7,705 bases of DNA from Bryobacterales bacterium. Lineage in GTDB: Bacteria; Cyanobacteriota; Vampirovibrionia; Obscuribacterales; Obscuribacteraceae. Positions 1-6,706 of this stretch are shown piece after piece. Position numbers and translations under genes: made by a program. Location: NCBI GenBank assembly GCA_903970295.1, contig CAJCHQ010000235.1, positions 1-7,705 of the forward strand, written 5' to 3'. How positions within the stretch are numbered: position 1 is the stretch's first letter; each line of letters opens with the position of its first letter. The notes under the pieces were generated by a model. That model was not told where the DNA came from, made no database searches, and saw only the letters and a program-made list of their open reading frames with translations.

Positions 1-656
1 TACTCAAGGCTCTAGAGCACAGTTTTGAAGAAGGGCTGGGCGGAAGATTCCTCGATGAGCACGGGCTGAAAATCGCCTACGACCGCAATTTACCTCTAGG
101 TCATCGCCTCGTTTTCGTGCTCACTCAAAACAAAGATGGCACATGGCAGCCGCTCAAGCTCGAAGGCAAATATCGAATCGCCATCAATAGTTTCTCATTC
201 ACCGGCGGCGAAGGGTTCGACTTCAAGTCTGCTACCGATAAGGAATATCATCCTGAAAAAATGTCTGTGGTGATGAGAGAGTATTTGAAAGAACACCAGC
301 AAATCGGAGCTGCGCCGCCGTCGAGAATTGTGCCCGTAACTTCGGGACTGCTCGAAGTGGATGCAAAGAAAGAAAAATTGCATTTGCAACATATCCCGGA
401 AGGCTCACAGGTCAAACTTTTCGTAGGCAAGAAACTAGGAGCTGAGCCTGTCGATCAAGGTGCTGGGCGTAAAGTACCGGTGCCAATCACTTCTCCGAAA
501 TTGATTGAAGAAAAAACCGTCAATGGCGCTACCAGTTGGCAGCTACCTTTGAAGGGAGCCGCCAGCGATGAGAAATATGCCAGCGTGATCGTTGTGCCAC
601 CAGCCAAAACCGACAAGAAAATTCAAATCAGTGCACCAGTCGAGATCGCCAACTAA
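1..656 (+). CDS. 5'-nucleotidase family protein, C-terminal part (5' end outside window)
   Basis: The reading frame is open from base 3 to the TAA at 654-656, giving 217 visible residues. An in-frame GTG at 117 is internal, because family sequence continues upstream of it. Visible residues 1-98 match the C-terminal substrate-binding domain of the 5'-nucleotidase/2',3'-cyclic phosphodiesterase family: ALEHSFEEGLGGRF, then a G-x-R-x2-F-V turn, then KYRIAINSFSFTGGEGF, corresponding to the usual Tyr-Arg-x-Ala...Gly-Gly-Asp-Gly-Tyr core. These enzymes are normally exported and remove phosphate from nucleotides outside the cytoplasm; the metal-binding catalytic domain would lie upstream and is not seen. 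After the domain comes an extra tail of about 115 residues, rich in Lys, Pro and Val, that I do not recognise. yqeY follows after 29 bases in the same direction, so co-transcription is likely. The family call is firm; the exact substrate is unknown. Confidence 0.85.
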   Translation, partial: LKALEHSFEEGLGGRFLDEHGLKIAYDRNLPLGHRLVFVLTQNKDGTWQPLKLEGKYRIAINSFSFTGGEGFDFKSATDKEYHPEKMSVVMREYLKEHQQIGAAPPSRIVPVTSGLLEVDAKKEKLHLQHIPEGSQVKLFVGKKLGAEPVDQGAGRKVPVPITSPKLIEEKTVNGATSWQLPLKGAASDEKYASVIVVPPAKTDKKIQISAPVEIAN

Positions 657-685
657 TTTCAAGTTCAAATAAAAGAGAGGATAAC

Positions 686-1126
686 ATGAGCCTAAAAGAA
701 AAGATTTCAGCCGATCTGAAAGAGGCGATGAAAGAACGCGATCAGCTCAAGATCGACACGTTGCGCTCGGTCATTTCGGCCCTGACTTACAAAAAGGTCG
801 AAACGGGAAAAGACTTGACTGCCGAAGAAGAAGTCGCGGCTGTACAAAAACAAGTGAAGCAGCGCAACGACTCGATCCAGGAATATACCAAAGCCGGCAG
901 AGCGGAACTTGCCGAGAAGGAGATAAAAGAACGCGATATCCTCGCTGCCTATATGCCAACCCAGAAAACCGAGGACGAGATTCGGGCGATCGTACAAAAT
1001 ATCATCATGAATTTGCCTGCTGAAAGCCGCAATCAAGGCAGCGCGATGAAGGCAGCGATGGCGCAATTGAAGGGCGTCGCCGATGGCAATGAAGTGCGCC
1101 GTTTAGTGACCGAAGAACTTAAATAG
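686..1126 (+). CDS. yqeY: GatB/YqeY domain-containing protein
   Basis: A complete 146-residue protein, the usual length for stand-alone YqeY proteins. The N-terminal half carries the family pattern: SLKEKISADLKEAMK, then LRSVISALTYKKVE, then a charged helical stretch with KQRNDSIQEYTKAGR and ELAEKE. The C-terminal half has IL-AAYMPTQKTEDEI and ends with the small helical domain shared with the tail of GatB (GSAMKAAMAQLKGVADGNEV, about residues 117-136). That domain contacts tRNA in the GatCAB amidotransferase; the role of free YqeY is not well settled, and a link to tRNA-dependent amidation is inferred from the domain only. It is predicted to be cytoplasmic, with no signal peptide. The ATG at 686 is preceded by GAGAGG ending at 680, five bases away, a good ribosome binding site. 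The next gene is convergent and its stop lies only 27 bases beyond this stop; no convincing terminator hairpin is visible in the gap. Confidence 0.95.
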   Translation: MSLKEKISADLKEAMKERDQLKIDTLRSVISALTYKKVETGKDLTAEEEVAAVQKQVKQRNDSIQEYTKAGRAELAEKEIKERDILAAYMPTQKTEDEIRAIVQNIIMNLPAESRNQGSAMKAAMAQLKGVADGNEVRRLVTEELK

Positions 1127-1153
1127 CTAATTGACCGGCTAGACAAATTCATT

Positions 1154-2125
1154 TCAAAAGGATAGCGGCGTACCGACTTCACCGTCGACTGTATTTCCTG
1201 GAGAATAGCCTTCTACTTCGTCTTCGGACTTGCGCAAAAGCATTTGAAAAATTACGGCGCAGCGGTGCGTCCCTTTCGGAAAGACCAGAGCTTGTTCGTT
1301 CGTAAGGGCAGCGGCAACGTGTTTCATCACGTCTTCTGCCACAGGACTATAGCCCTCTTCAAGATGCCCGCTTGTGTTTATGGATTCGCCATTGATGAAT
1401 GATACGCAAATACCACCGCTATTTAGAACATAAAAATTCAATTCCAACTGCGCTGGGCCCGTCACTATTTTGTCGAATTCGCTATTCACTACCTCGCCCA
1501 CTCGCCTGTACCAGCCATTCCATCCAGCATTCACCGTATCTGGCGCCAGCCCATTCACTTTCAAATATGCCGGTGCAGATTTAGTCAATGCATACTGCCA
1601 GGCTTGCACCGCCGGTGATGACAACGTCTGGTCTGGAGCACTTGCGTTAGCTGACTCATGCTCCATAAGTGGTGGCAAAACCGCTAGCGGCACCTCCTTG
1701 TTTGCCACCGTTGATGTCGCTTCGGCAGATTCCGTTAACAAAGAGAGGTCTTGCAAGGTGAACACAGAAAGCGGTGCAGGAGCAGAAGGTGAGGCTTGAC
1801 CGAAAACGGGTTGCACCTGGTAGGCATTCTTCGCATCATAAATTGGCCCCTGGGGTGGCAAGAAGATAATCGGCTCGGCGCTGCCGGCTCGTAACGGCCC
1901 GGCAAAGAAGCGAGCTGCCGTGTTCGATGCATATGTTGAGCGAAAGTCGGTCGAGACTAAAGTTACCGACGAACGCAGCGGCTGGCTTGGCACTTTCGCT
2001 TCGTCCGCAAATACAGTACCAGGGATCAAAAAAATGAGCGACGATGCCAAAAGAACGTCGCGGAGAAGAGCTTTCGAAATGAGCCTGCGCTCGGGGAAAT
2101 ATCTAAAACCCACTCTTACCCTCAC
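1154..2125 (-). CDS. exported protein with TonB C-terminal-like domain
   Basis: 323 residues from a GTG start at 2125. Residues 1-40 form a signal peptide with a long basic N-region, a hydrophobic core LLASSLIFLIPG and a likely cleavage after TVFA (residue 40). Residues 41-170 are a Pro/Ala/Ser-rich, probably unstructured stretch. Residues about 200-298 resemble the TonB/TolA C-terminal fold: an amphipathic helix WNGWYRRVGEVVNSEF, a strand LELNFYVLNSGGICVSF, a helix AEDVMKHVAAAL and a final strand RCAVIFQMLL. Cys240 and Cys289 could form a disulfide. Unlike true TonB it has a cleavable signal and no visible membrane anchor, and no ExbB/ExbD genes are near. The GTG overlaps the TGA of the upstream VWA gene (GTGA) and has no clear ribosome binding site, which suggests translational coupling. 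The fold call is from sequence pattern only; the partner and role are unknown. Confidence 0.8.
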   Translation of the reverse strand: MRVRVGFRYFPERRLISKALLRDVLLASSLIFLIPGTVFADEAKVPSQPLRSSVTLVSTDFRSTYASNTAARFFAGPLRAGSAEPIIFLPPQGPIYDAKNAYQVQPVFGQASPSAPAPLSVFTLQDLSLLTESAEATSTVANKEVPLAVLPPLMEHESANASAPDQTLSSPAVQAWQYALTKSAPAYLKVNGLAPDTVNAGWNGWYRRVGEVVNSEFDKIVTGPAQLELNFYVLNSGGICVSFINGESINTSGHLEEGYSPVAEDVMKHVAAALTNEQALVFPKGTHRCAVIFQMLLRKSEDEVEGYSPGNTVDGEVGTPLSF

Positions 2126-3369
2126 TCGAGCGTATCGGCAAGCGCCTTGGGCAGACCTTCTTGGGTAAGGCGATAAAAAGGAACGGCGTTAACGATATCG
2201 TAAGTAGCGCCAAAGGAAGGCAAATTATGATCAAGATCCCAGACAAATCTCTCGCCGGCAGGATCGTGGCTGCCAATCAGGAAAAAAGTGATGCTAACTT
2301 CCTTCGGATATCGAGTCGCCCGGCTGGCTGCAATTATTTCGTCGATAATCAGGCGTTTATCATCAGGACAACCATCGGTAATGATGCCTATAGCCAGAGG
2401 TTTGGTCCGACCCATATTTCGACGATCGAAATAGTCTTTGAAAACTGCGTTCAGCGGTGCAGCCAAGTTGGTGCCACCACTGGGACCATTCTGCCTGAAG
2501 ATCTTGGGGATATCTTCCCATGGCACGTGAGGATAAATTCGATACATTGACTCGAACAAAACCACCGACAGACCCTGCGGCGACCCAGCTGCTGTTACTT
2601 TGCCCAGGTTGGCAGCTTCGATTCCACACCAGTCCCAACGGCTGCAGCCAGCCGCAGCCGGACCAGCTAAAACCATAGTGAAGATTGATTTGATGGCGCT
2701 GCCCTTCGGCATCGGACAATCTCTGGAACCCATAGAACCAGATTTATCGATCAGCAAGACGATATCGTGATCGTTCAGGCGCTTGAGTTCCACTTGAGTG
2801 AGACCGCCAGTCAGAACATTGGTCGGAACATGCCCGTCGAGCGGTGGCGGCTGGTTGCGGTCGACAGTCCCAGCTTGACCTTGCAGTGGATTGTTGCCCT
2901 GATCGGAAGCACCGGAATCTAAGCGCCTTACTCCTCCTTGGAGAATGTGGCTACCGTCGCTGGCAGAGCCAGCTTGCATGCCGACACCTGATTGAAAAGT
3001 GCCTTGCATACCGGCACCAGCTTGAAAGCTGCCTGATTGCGCCCCCAAGTTCGTGCCGGATCCAAATGTCTGGACGCCACCGGAAAGTGGAGCATTTGGC
3101 TGAGATCGATACATTGGCGATGGCGCGGCCGGAGGCATGTAATTACTCGATGATGATCCACTCGAATCGTCGGGCGTCCGAGAATCTGACACCGCCGGTG
3201 GTGGAGGCTGATAAGCAGCAGTTCCGGACGTCGGTCTCTTCACTCTCAGCGAATCATCAGATTGTGCAATCGACGATGACGGTAATTGGAGCGCAAACAA
3301 AAAAGACAAGAGCAATCCCATTGGCAACGATGCTAATTTTTTTATGCCGATCGCTTTTTCGCTTGTCAC
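2122..3369 (-). CDS. secreted von Willebrand factor type A (VWA) domain protein
   Basis: 415 residues. A signal peptide covers about residues 1-35 (core MGLLLSFLFALQLP, cleavage near SIA-QS). Residues 50-180 are a low-complexity linker rich in Pro, Gly, Ser and Gln, including a tandem 10-residue repeat. Residues about 200-415 are a VWA domain with a complete metal-ion-dependent adhesion site: DKSGS (Asp208, Ser210, Ser212), GGTN (Thr300) and ITDG (Asp332). VWA domains with an intact site usually bind a protein partner through a divalent cation. Cys218, Cys242, Cys248 and Cys334 are unusual and may form disulfides after export; Cys242 and Cys248 frame the segment CSRWDWC. The start is GTG at 3369, because an in-frame TAG lies 18 bases upstream; an internal ATG at 3321 (Met17) would leave a shorter signal peptide. 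Neither start has a strong ribosome binding site. It is the first gene of a two-gene unit with the TonB-C-like protein. Ligand and location (surface or periplasm) are unknown. Confidence 0.88.
   Translation of the reverse strand: MTSEKAIGIKKLASLPMGLLLSFLFALQLPSSSIAQSDDSLRVKRPTSGTAAYQPPPPAVSDSRTPDDSSGSSSSNYMPPAAPSPMYRSQPNAPLSGGVQTFGSGTNLGAQSGSFQAGAGMQGTFQSGVGMQAGSASDGSHILQGGVRRLDSGASDQGNNPLQGQAGTVDRNQPPPLDGHVPTNVLTGGLTQVELKRLNDHDIVLLIDKSGSMGSRDCPMPKGSAIKSIFTMVLAGPAAAGCSRWDWCGIEAANLGKVTAAGSPQGLSVVLFESMYRIYPHVPWEDIPKIFRQNGPSGGTNLAAPLNAVFKDYFDRRNMGRTKPLAIGIITDGCPDDKRLIIDEIIAASRATRYPKEVSITFFLIGSHDPAGERFVWDLDHNLPSFGATYDIVNAVPFYRLTQEGLPKALADTLE
2973..3032 (-). repeat. tandem 30-bp imperfect repeat inside the VWA gene
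   Basis: Two adjacent 30-base units (2973-3002 and 3003-3032) match at 24 of 30 positions by hand alignment. They encode the two 10-residue repeats GSFQAGAGMQ and GTFQSGVGMQ (residues 113-132) in the linker between the signal peptide and the VWA domain. This looks like local in-frame duplication in a flexible spacer, not a mobile or regulatory element. Confidence 0.7.
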
Positions 3370-3419
3370 TGAAGCTGCACCGCGCTATCCCTGGGGCTCA
3401 TGGAACATCGGCCGAATGA

Positions 3420-3432
3420 TGTGATAATACCA
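3420..3432. promoter_or_regulatory. candidate bidirectional extended -10 promoter between the VWA and amylase genes
   Basis: The 13 bases TGTGATAATACCA read as an extended -10 on both strands. On the plus strand this is TGT followed by GATAAT (3423-3428, five of six consensus bases). On the minus strand it is TGG followed by TATTAT (3429-3424, also five of six). Predicted transcription starts are near 3435 (+) and 3417 (-), giving leaders of about 62 bases to the amylase ATG and about 48 to the VWA GTG. The -35 regions are poor on both sides (best TGGAAC at 3401-3406 for plus), as is common with extended -10 promoters. Inferred from sequence only. Confidence 0.4.
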
Positions 3433-3485
3433 AAGTCTGGGCTGGCTTGCTTTCTGCCAGCAGATTGCGGTTTTCGGCTTCGAGT

Positions 3486-3490
3486 GAAGG
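3486..3490 (+). promoter_or_regulatory. ribosome binding site of the amylase-family gene
   Basis: GAAGG ends six bases before the ATG at 3497. It favours that start over the in-frame ATG at 3509 (Met5); both would leave a working signal peptide. Confidence 0.65.
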
Positions 3491-3496
3491 TCCGAT

Positions 3497-5686
3497 ATGC
3501 AATATTTGATGCTCAACCGGTTGTCGGGCATGCTCGCAGCGCTCATTCTGCTCGGCAGTTGGACCGATGTACCCGTTCGAGCAGCCGACTTCAAACAAGA
3601 TTTCGTCTATCAGATTGTTACTGACAGGTTTTGCAATGGTCGCACCGACAATGACGACCCACCTCAAAGCAAAGGCATGTTTGACCCCACGCATAGCGAT
3701 TGGCATGCTTATTGGGGCGGCGACCTGGCCGGCATACGCGCAAAACTCTCGTACATCAAAAATCTTGGGGCTACGGCAATCTGGATTTCTCCAATCATCG
3801 ACAACGTCAATACGGTCTCATCGAACGCTCAACGGCAGCGGTTCACTCCGTATCATGGCTATCATGCCCGCGATTTCAAACGAGTCGACGAGCATTTCGG
3901 CGATCGCAGCAATTCCTGGCACGACTTCGACCAGTTAACTAAAACGGCACACACAATGGGTCTCAAGGTGATCACCGATTTTCCAGCCAATCATACCAAC
4001 CAATATGACCAGGGCGAACGCGGCGCGCTTTATGGCAACGGTCACTTCAAATGCGAACCAAATTTCGACAAGAACAAATATTTTCACCACCTCCCAGAAA
4101 TCACGGACTGGAACGACCGTTTTCAACTCCAGTACGGCACGTTTTCGCATCTGGCTGACCTAAATCAGGAAAATTCTTTCATCGACTGCTACCTCAAAGA
4201 AGCCGCGATCAAAGTTCAGAACCATGGTGCGGATGCAACAAGGCTCGATGCAGCAAAAGACATAACGTGGGGCTGGGAACATTCGCTGGCCAACTACCTG
4301 AACAACCATGGCGACCATCTGGTTGTCGCTGAATGGTGGGTGGGCAGCACCGATGATCCCGTTTATCCAGACGGTATCAAATTCGCTAATAAAAGCGGAA
4401 TTTCGCTTTTCGATTTCCCACTCGCTTTTGCCATGCGAAACGCTTTCGTAAAAGAAGATGGCAGCTTCATTGAAGTCGACCGCACCATTCAAAAAGAAAA
4501 TCACGAACTAATCGACCCGAACGGCATGTTCACATTCATCGATAATCACGACTTGCCGCGATTTCTCAGCTTGAAGAACGACGAGTCGCGGCTGCGATTG
4601 GCTCTGGCTTTGCTCATGACGTGCCGTGGTACGCCAAACATTCTTTACGGAACCGAGCAAAACCTTCATGACGATACCAATAATGGTGATGACCCCTACG
4701 ACAGAGTATGGATGTCGAAGTTCGAGGAAGAATCATCGACTTATAAATTGATCCAGCTACTGTCTTCTGTGCGCTCAGCTAATCTAGCTTTTGCCTACGG
4801 CGACACTAAGACACTTGCTGTCACAAAGGACATATATGTTTTCGAAAGACGATTTGGCGACAGCATAGTGGTCACTGCCATCAATAAAAATGCAAACACG
4901 GCTATCACTTTATCTGGGACGATCACATCATTGCCAGGAGGAGCATGGAATGACAGCCTCGGAGGCAAGATGAACGGCGTCAGCGTTCGCGTAGATAAAC
5001 ATGGCACCATGAGCGATATCGCCACTTCGGGCAAGCTAAACGCATCTACAGCAAGCATTATGGCGCTCAGTCTGCCGGCCAATTCAGTGTCGATCTGGAG
5101 CCGAAAAGCTTCTGATGAACAAGCTAAACCGTTGATCGCAAACGTGGGGCCGCTCGTGGTTAACGGCGGCTTGAAGGTGACGATAACCGGTCGCGGCTTC
5201 GGTGCCAAGCCGGGGAAAGTGCTTATTGGCGACAAAGCAGTTTCCGTTCAATCTTGGTCTTCTGAGAGAATAAGATTTACCGCTCCTAAACTTATTTACG
5301 GCAAGCTGCCAGTAAGGGTAGTAACAAGAGCAGGTCTATCTTCGAATCAATCCGGCATTCAGATCGTCGAGAATAGGCTGATCCCGATCACATTCAAGGT
5401 GAAGAACCCGCCATCTCTGGCAGAGGACGAGCAGCTGTTCATTGCTGGCAACGTCTTATCGCTGGGTAGTGGGCAAATGACTCGGCAAGAAGCCGCAGGA
5501 CCGGTGCTCTTTTCGGCGAACAAAGAATACATCCTCTGCGTTGCCATGCCAATAAAACGAAGCGTTCAAGTAAAGCTGTTTATTCTCAATCGAGAAGGCA
5601 AAATCGTGGATCAGGAAAAGCAGTTCCACACCTACAAGGTGCCGGCGCTGGGAACCGGGCAGAGAGAAATAAGTTGGACGGAATAA
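3497..5686 (+). CDS. exported GH13 alpha-amylase family enzyme with cyclodextrin glucanotransferase (CGTase)-type architecture
   Basis: 729 residues acting on starch-like alpha-1,4-glucans. Signal peptide 1-30, cleavage near VRAA-DF. Domain order follows CGTases: catalytic barrel with domain B (about 31-430), domain C (to 540), an IPT/TIG domain (about 545-625, GPLVVNGGLKVTITGRGFG) and a CBM20-like domain (about 628-729). The catalytic triad is intact: Asp251 in TRLDAAKD, Glu279 in VAEWW, Asp352 in FIDNHD; Arg249, His166 (NHT) and His351 are also kept. Against a remembered Bacillus CGTase, the central aromatic residue (Tyr195) aligns with Ser217, Phe183 with Trp205, Phe259 with Trp281 and His233 with Asp255, so cyclisation is doubtful and hydrolysis or disproportionation is possible. 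The CBM20-like domain lacks the usual starch-binding tryptophans. It is transcribed divergently from the VWA gene, with no other sugar genes in view. The family is certain; the product specificity is not. Confidence 0.93.
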   Translation: MQYLMLNRLSGMLAALILLGSWTDVPVRAADFKQDFVYQIVTDRFCNGRTDNDDPPQSKGMFDPTHSDWHAYWGGDLAGIRAKLSYIKNLGATAIWISPIIDNVNTVSSNAQRQRFTPYHGYHARDFKRVDEHFGDRSNSWHDFDQLTKTAHTMGLKVITDFPANHTNQYDQGERGALYGNGHFKCEPNFDKNKYFHHLPEITDWNDRFQLQYGTFSHLADLNQENSFIDCYLKEAAIKVQNHGADATRLDAAKDITWGWEHSLANYLNNHGDHLVVAEWWVGSTDDPVYPDGIKFANKSGISLFDFPLAFAMRNAFVKEDGSFIEVDRTIQKENHELIDPNGMFTFIDNHDLPRFLSLKNDESRLRLALALLMTCRGTPNILYGTEQNLHDDTNNGDDPYDRVWMSKFEEESSTYKLIQLLSSVRSANLAFAYGDTKTLAVTKDIYVFERRFGDSIVVTAINKNANTAITLSGTITSLPGGAWNDSLGGKMNGVSVRVDKHGTMSDIATSGKLNASTASIMALSLPANSVSIWSRKASDEQAKPLIANVGPLVVNGGLKVTITGRGFGAKPGKVLIGDKAVSVQSWSSERIRFTAPKLIYGKLPVRVVTRAGLSSNQSGIQIVENRLIPITFKVKNPPSLAEDEQLFIAGNVLSLGSGQMTRQEAAGPVLFSANKEYILCVAMPIKRSVQVKLFILNREGKIVDQEKQFHTYKVPALGTGQREISWTE

Positions 5687-6063
5687 AGTCTTGCCGGTAC
5701 GTGTTTGGTTTTGGAAAGCCGATAAACCCCAGCTGTTTGACAAAACGAGCATCTAGAGCGTCAACCAATGCCGCTCCGGATTGGTTGCTTGAGGAAGAAA
5801 AGTTTGGCATCGAACAACAGATCAAGCAATTAGAGAAGGGTGTGCAAGATTACGATGATTTAGCTGCTGGAAAAAAGACGTTACCGTCGCCAATGTTAAT
5901 CGTCGCGCAAATTCCCGATTTGCTTGTCAGTTGCCGAATAGCTAAACACTGGACTCAAAAAGAATTGGCTGAGCGAGTGGGTATGCCTGAAAATCAAATT
6001 CAAAGATGTGAGTCTCAAATTTATGCATCTGTGTCGCTCAAATTTAATATAGTGGATTCGTAA
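5674..6063 (+). CDS. XRE/HigA-like helix-turn-helix protein, probably truncated or decaying
   Basis: 129 residues if the TTG at 5674 is used; this overlaps the last 13 bases of the amylase gene. Residues 38-62 look like a helical coiled segment (EEEKFGIEQQIKQLEKGVQDY), and residues 82-120 are a Cro/C1-type helix-turn-helix: IAKHWTQKELAERVGMPENQIQRCES then YASVSL. This matches antitoxin-like regulators whose usual motif is LTQKELAERLG...QQIQRYEAT-YASASL. Here the conserved Tyr is Cys111 and the protein stops at once after the motif, so the last helices of the domain are missing. Residues 1-35 have no family resemblance and no start has a good ribosome binding site (alternatives: GTG 5701, TTG 5788). 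No toxin gene is adjacent, so it would be an orphan antitoxin, or a pseudogene. A DNA-binding ancestry is clear; present function is uncertain. Confidence 0.6.
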   Translation: MDGIKSCRYVFGFGKPINPSCLTKRASRASTNAAPDWLLEEEKFGIEQQIKQLEKGVQDYDDLAAGKKTLPSPMLIVAQIPDLLVSCRIAKHWTQKELAERVGMPENQIQRCESQIYASVSLKFNIVDS

Positions 6064-6192
6064 TTTCCCCACTGACAGGGGCAGCTCCCGGTGGCACACT
6101 ACAACTCTCTCTTTCTCTGCCAGCGACATCGAAAAGCATAAGCACCGAGTTGCAGCCAGGGACCTCAGACTCAATGTTACCGGGGGTGTCAA

Positions 6193-6585
6193 ATGGGTGC
6201 AGATTGTCCGACTCCAAATAAGATAAACGTAGGCGGTCACTCAGTAGACGTCGATCGCATGACGCATTTCCTCGAAGGCAGCGCGACCGAGAAACCGGAC
6301 ACCCACATACTCGCTTCAGTTATGGGCATGACCAATTCGCAAGCCGAGCGCGAGCAAATATTGACCATGGTTCAGGGCATGAACGCCATGCACCGTTTAC
6401 AACATCCAAATGATAATATTCCCGAGCTGACTTTTCAGAAGTCTAGCGACTGGCCCTTCAGTAACGGCACCGACCTCGACCTATATCGCGCAGTTAAACC
6501 GGGCGCAGATCCGACATCTATATACAGCGAGATGGATTGGGTTGGTGACAATAATAAAGTGCACCGCGTTTATCCCCACGAGTAA
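6193..6585 (+). CDS. hypothetical protein, 130 residues
   Basis: A soluble-looking protein I do not recognise. It has no signal peptide or membrane segment. Residues about 47-70 (TNSQAEREQILTMVQGMNAM and following) are probably helical, and the C-terminal half is rich in Asp, Asn, Trp and Tyr (SSDWPFSNGTDLDLYRAV, then MDWVGDNNKVHRVYPHE). It is Met-rich (eight Met) with one Cys near the N-terminus. The ATG at 6193 is preceded by GGGGG at 6182-6186, six bases away, an acceptable though unusual ribosome binding site. The 129-base gap upstream holds a CCCC/GGGG mini-hairpin (6067-6081) but no convincing promoter. It is co-directional with the helix-turn-helix ORF and with the partial gene downstream, 281 bases away. 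That it is a real gene is inferred from frame length, binding site and lack of a better ORF on either strand. Confidence 0.62.
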   Translation: MGADCPTPNKINVGGHSVDVDRMTHFLEGSATEKPDTHILASVMGMTNSQAEREQILTMVQGMNAMHRLQHPNDNIPELTFQKSSDWPFSNGTDLDLYRAVKPGADPTSIYSEMDWVGDNNKVHRVYPHE

Positions 6586-6706
6586 TCAGGCGATTCTGCT
6601 ACACGCGAGCTACCAAAATCCTGACCAAAGTTGAGTCGTCGTGAGACGGCCGCACTCGCAAAAATACAATTCAGCGAATGGCTCTAATTCGTCGATTCGA
6701 CGAGAA

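Noticed and set aside
1127..1153. TAGC/GCTA inverted repeat in the gap between convergent yqeY and the TonB-C-like gene
   Set aside because: Only four pairs and no T run on either side, too weak for a bidirectional terminator.
1325..1390. EGYSP occurring twice in the TonB-C-like protein (residues 257-261 and 305-309)
   Set aside because: The two copies use different codons and their flanks differ, so a recent duplication is not supported.
2161..2550. Plus-strand ORF of 129 codons opposite the VWA domain
   Set aside because: It overlaps the conserved VWA coding region on the other strand, including the metal-site motifs, and shows no family pattern itself.
3935..5235. Several minus-strand ORFs of 71-146 codons within the amylase gene
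   Set aside because: They lie wholly opposite a firmly identified GH13 coding region and have no domain-like features, so they are antisense shadows.
5737..5742. Perfect TTGACA -35 hexamer before the helix-turn-helix domain
   Set aside because: No sequence resembling TATAAT occurs 15-19 bases downstream, so a promoter is not supported.
6048..6053. TATAGT as a -10 for the 130-residue gene
   Set aside because: No -35 match at a normal distance and an implied leader of more than 130 bases; not convincing.
6067..6081. CCCC-7-GGGG hairpin just after the helix-turn-helix ORF
   Set aside because: The stem is only four pairs and is not followed by a T run, so I do not call a terminator.
6635..6650. 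Six-pair stem with GTGA loop after the 130-residue gene
   Set aside because: It includes a G-T pair and lacks a T-rich tail; it may be chance.
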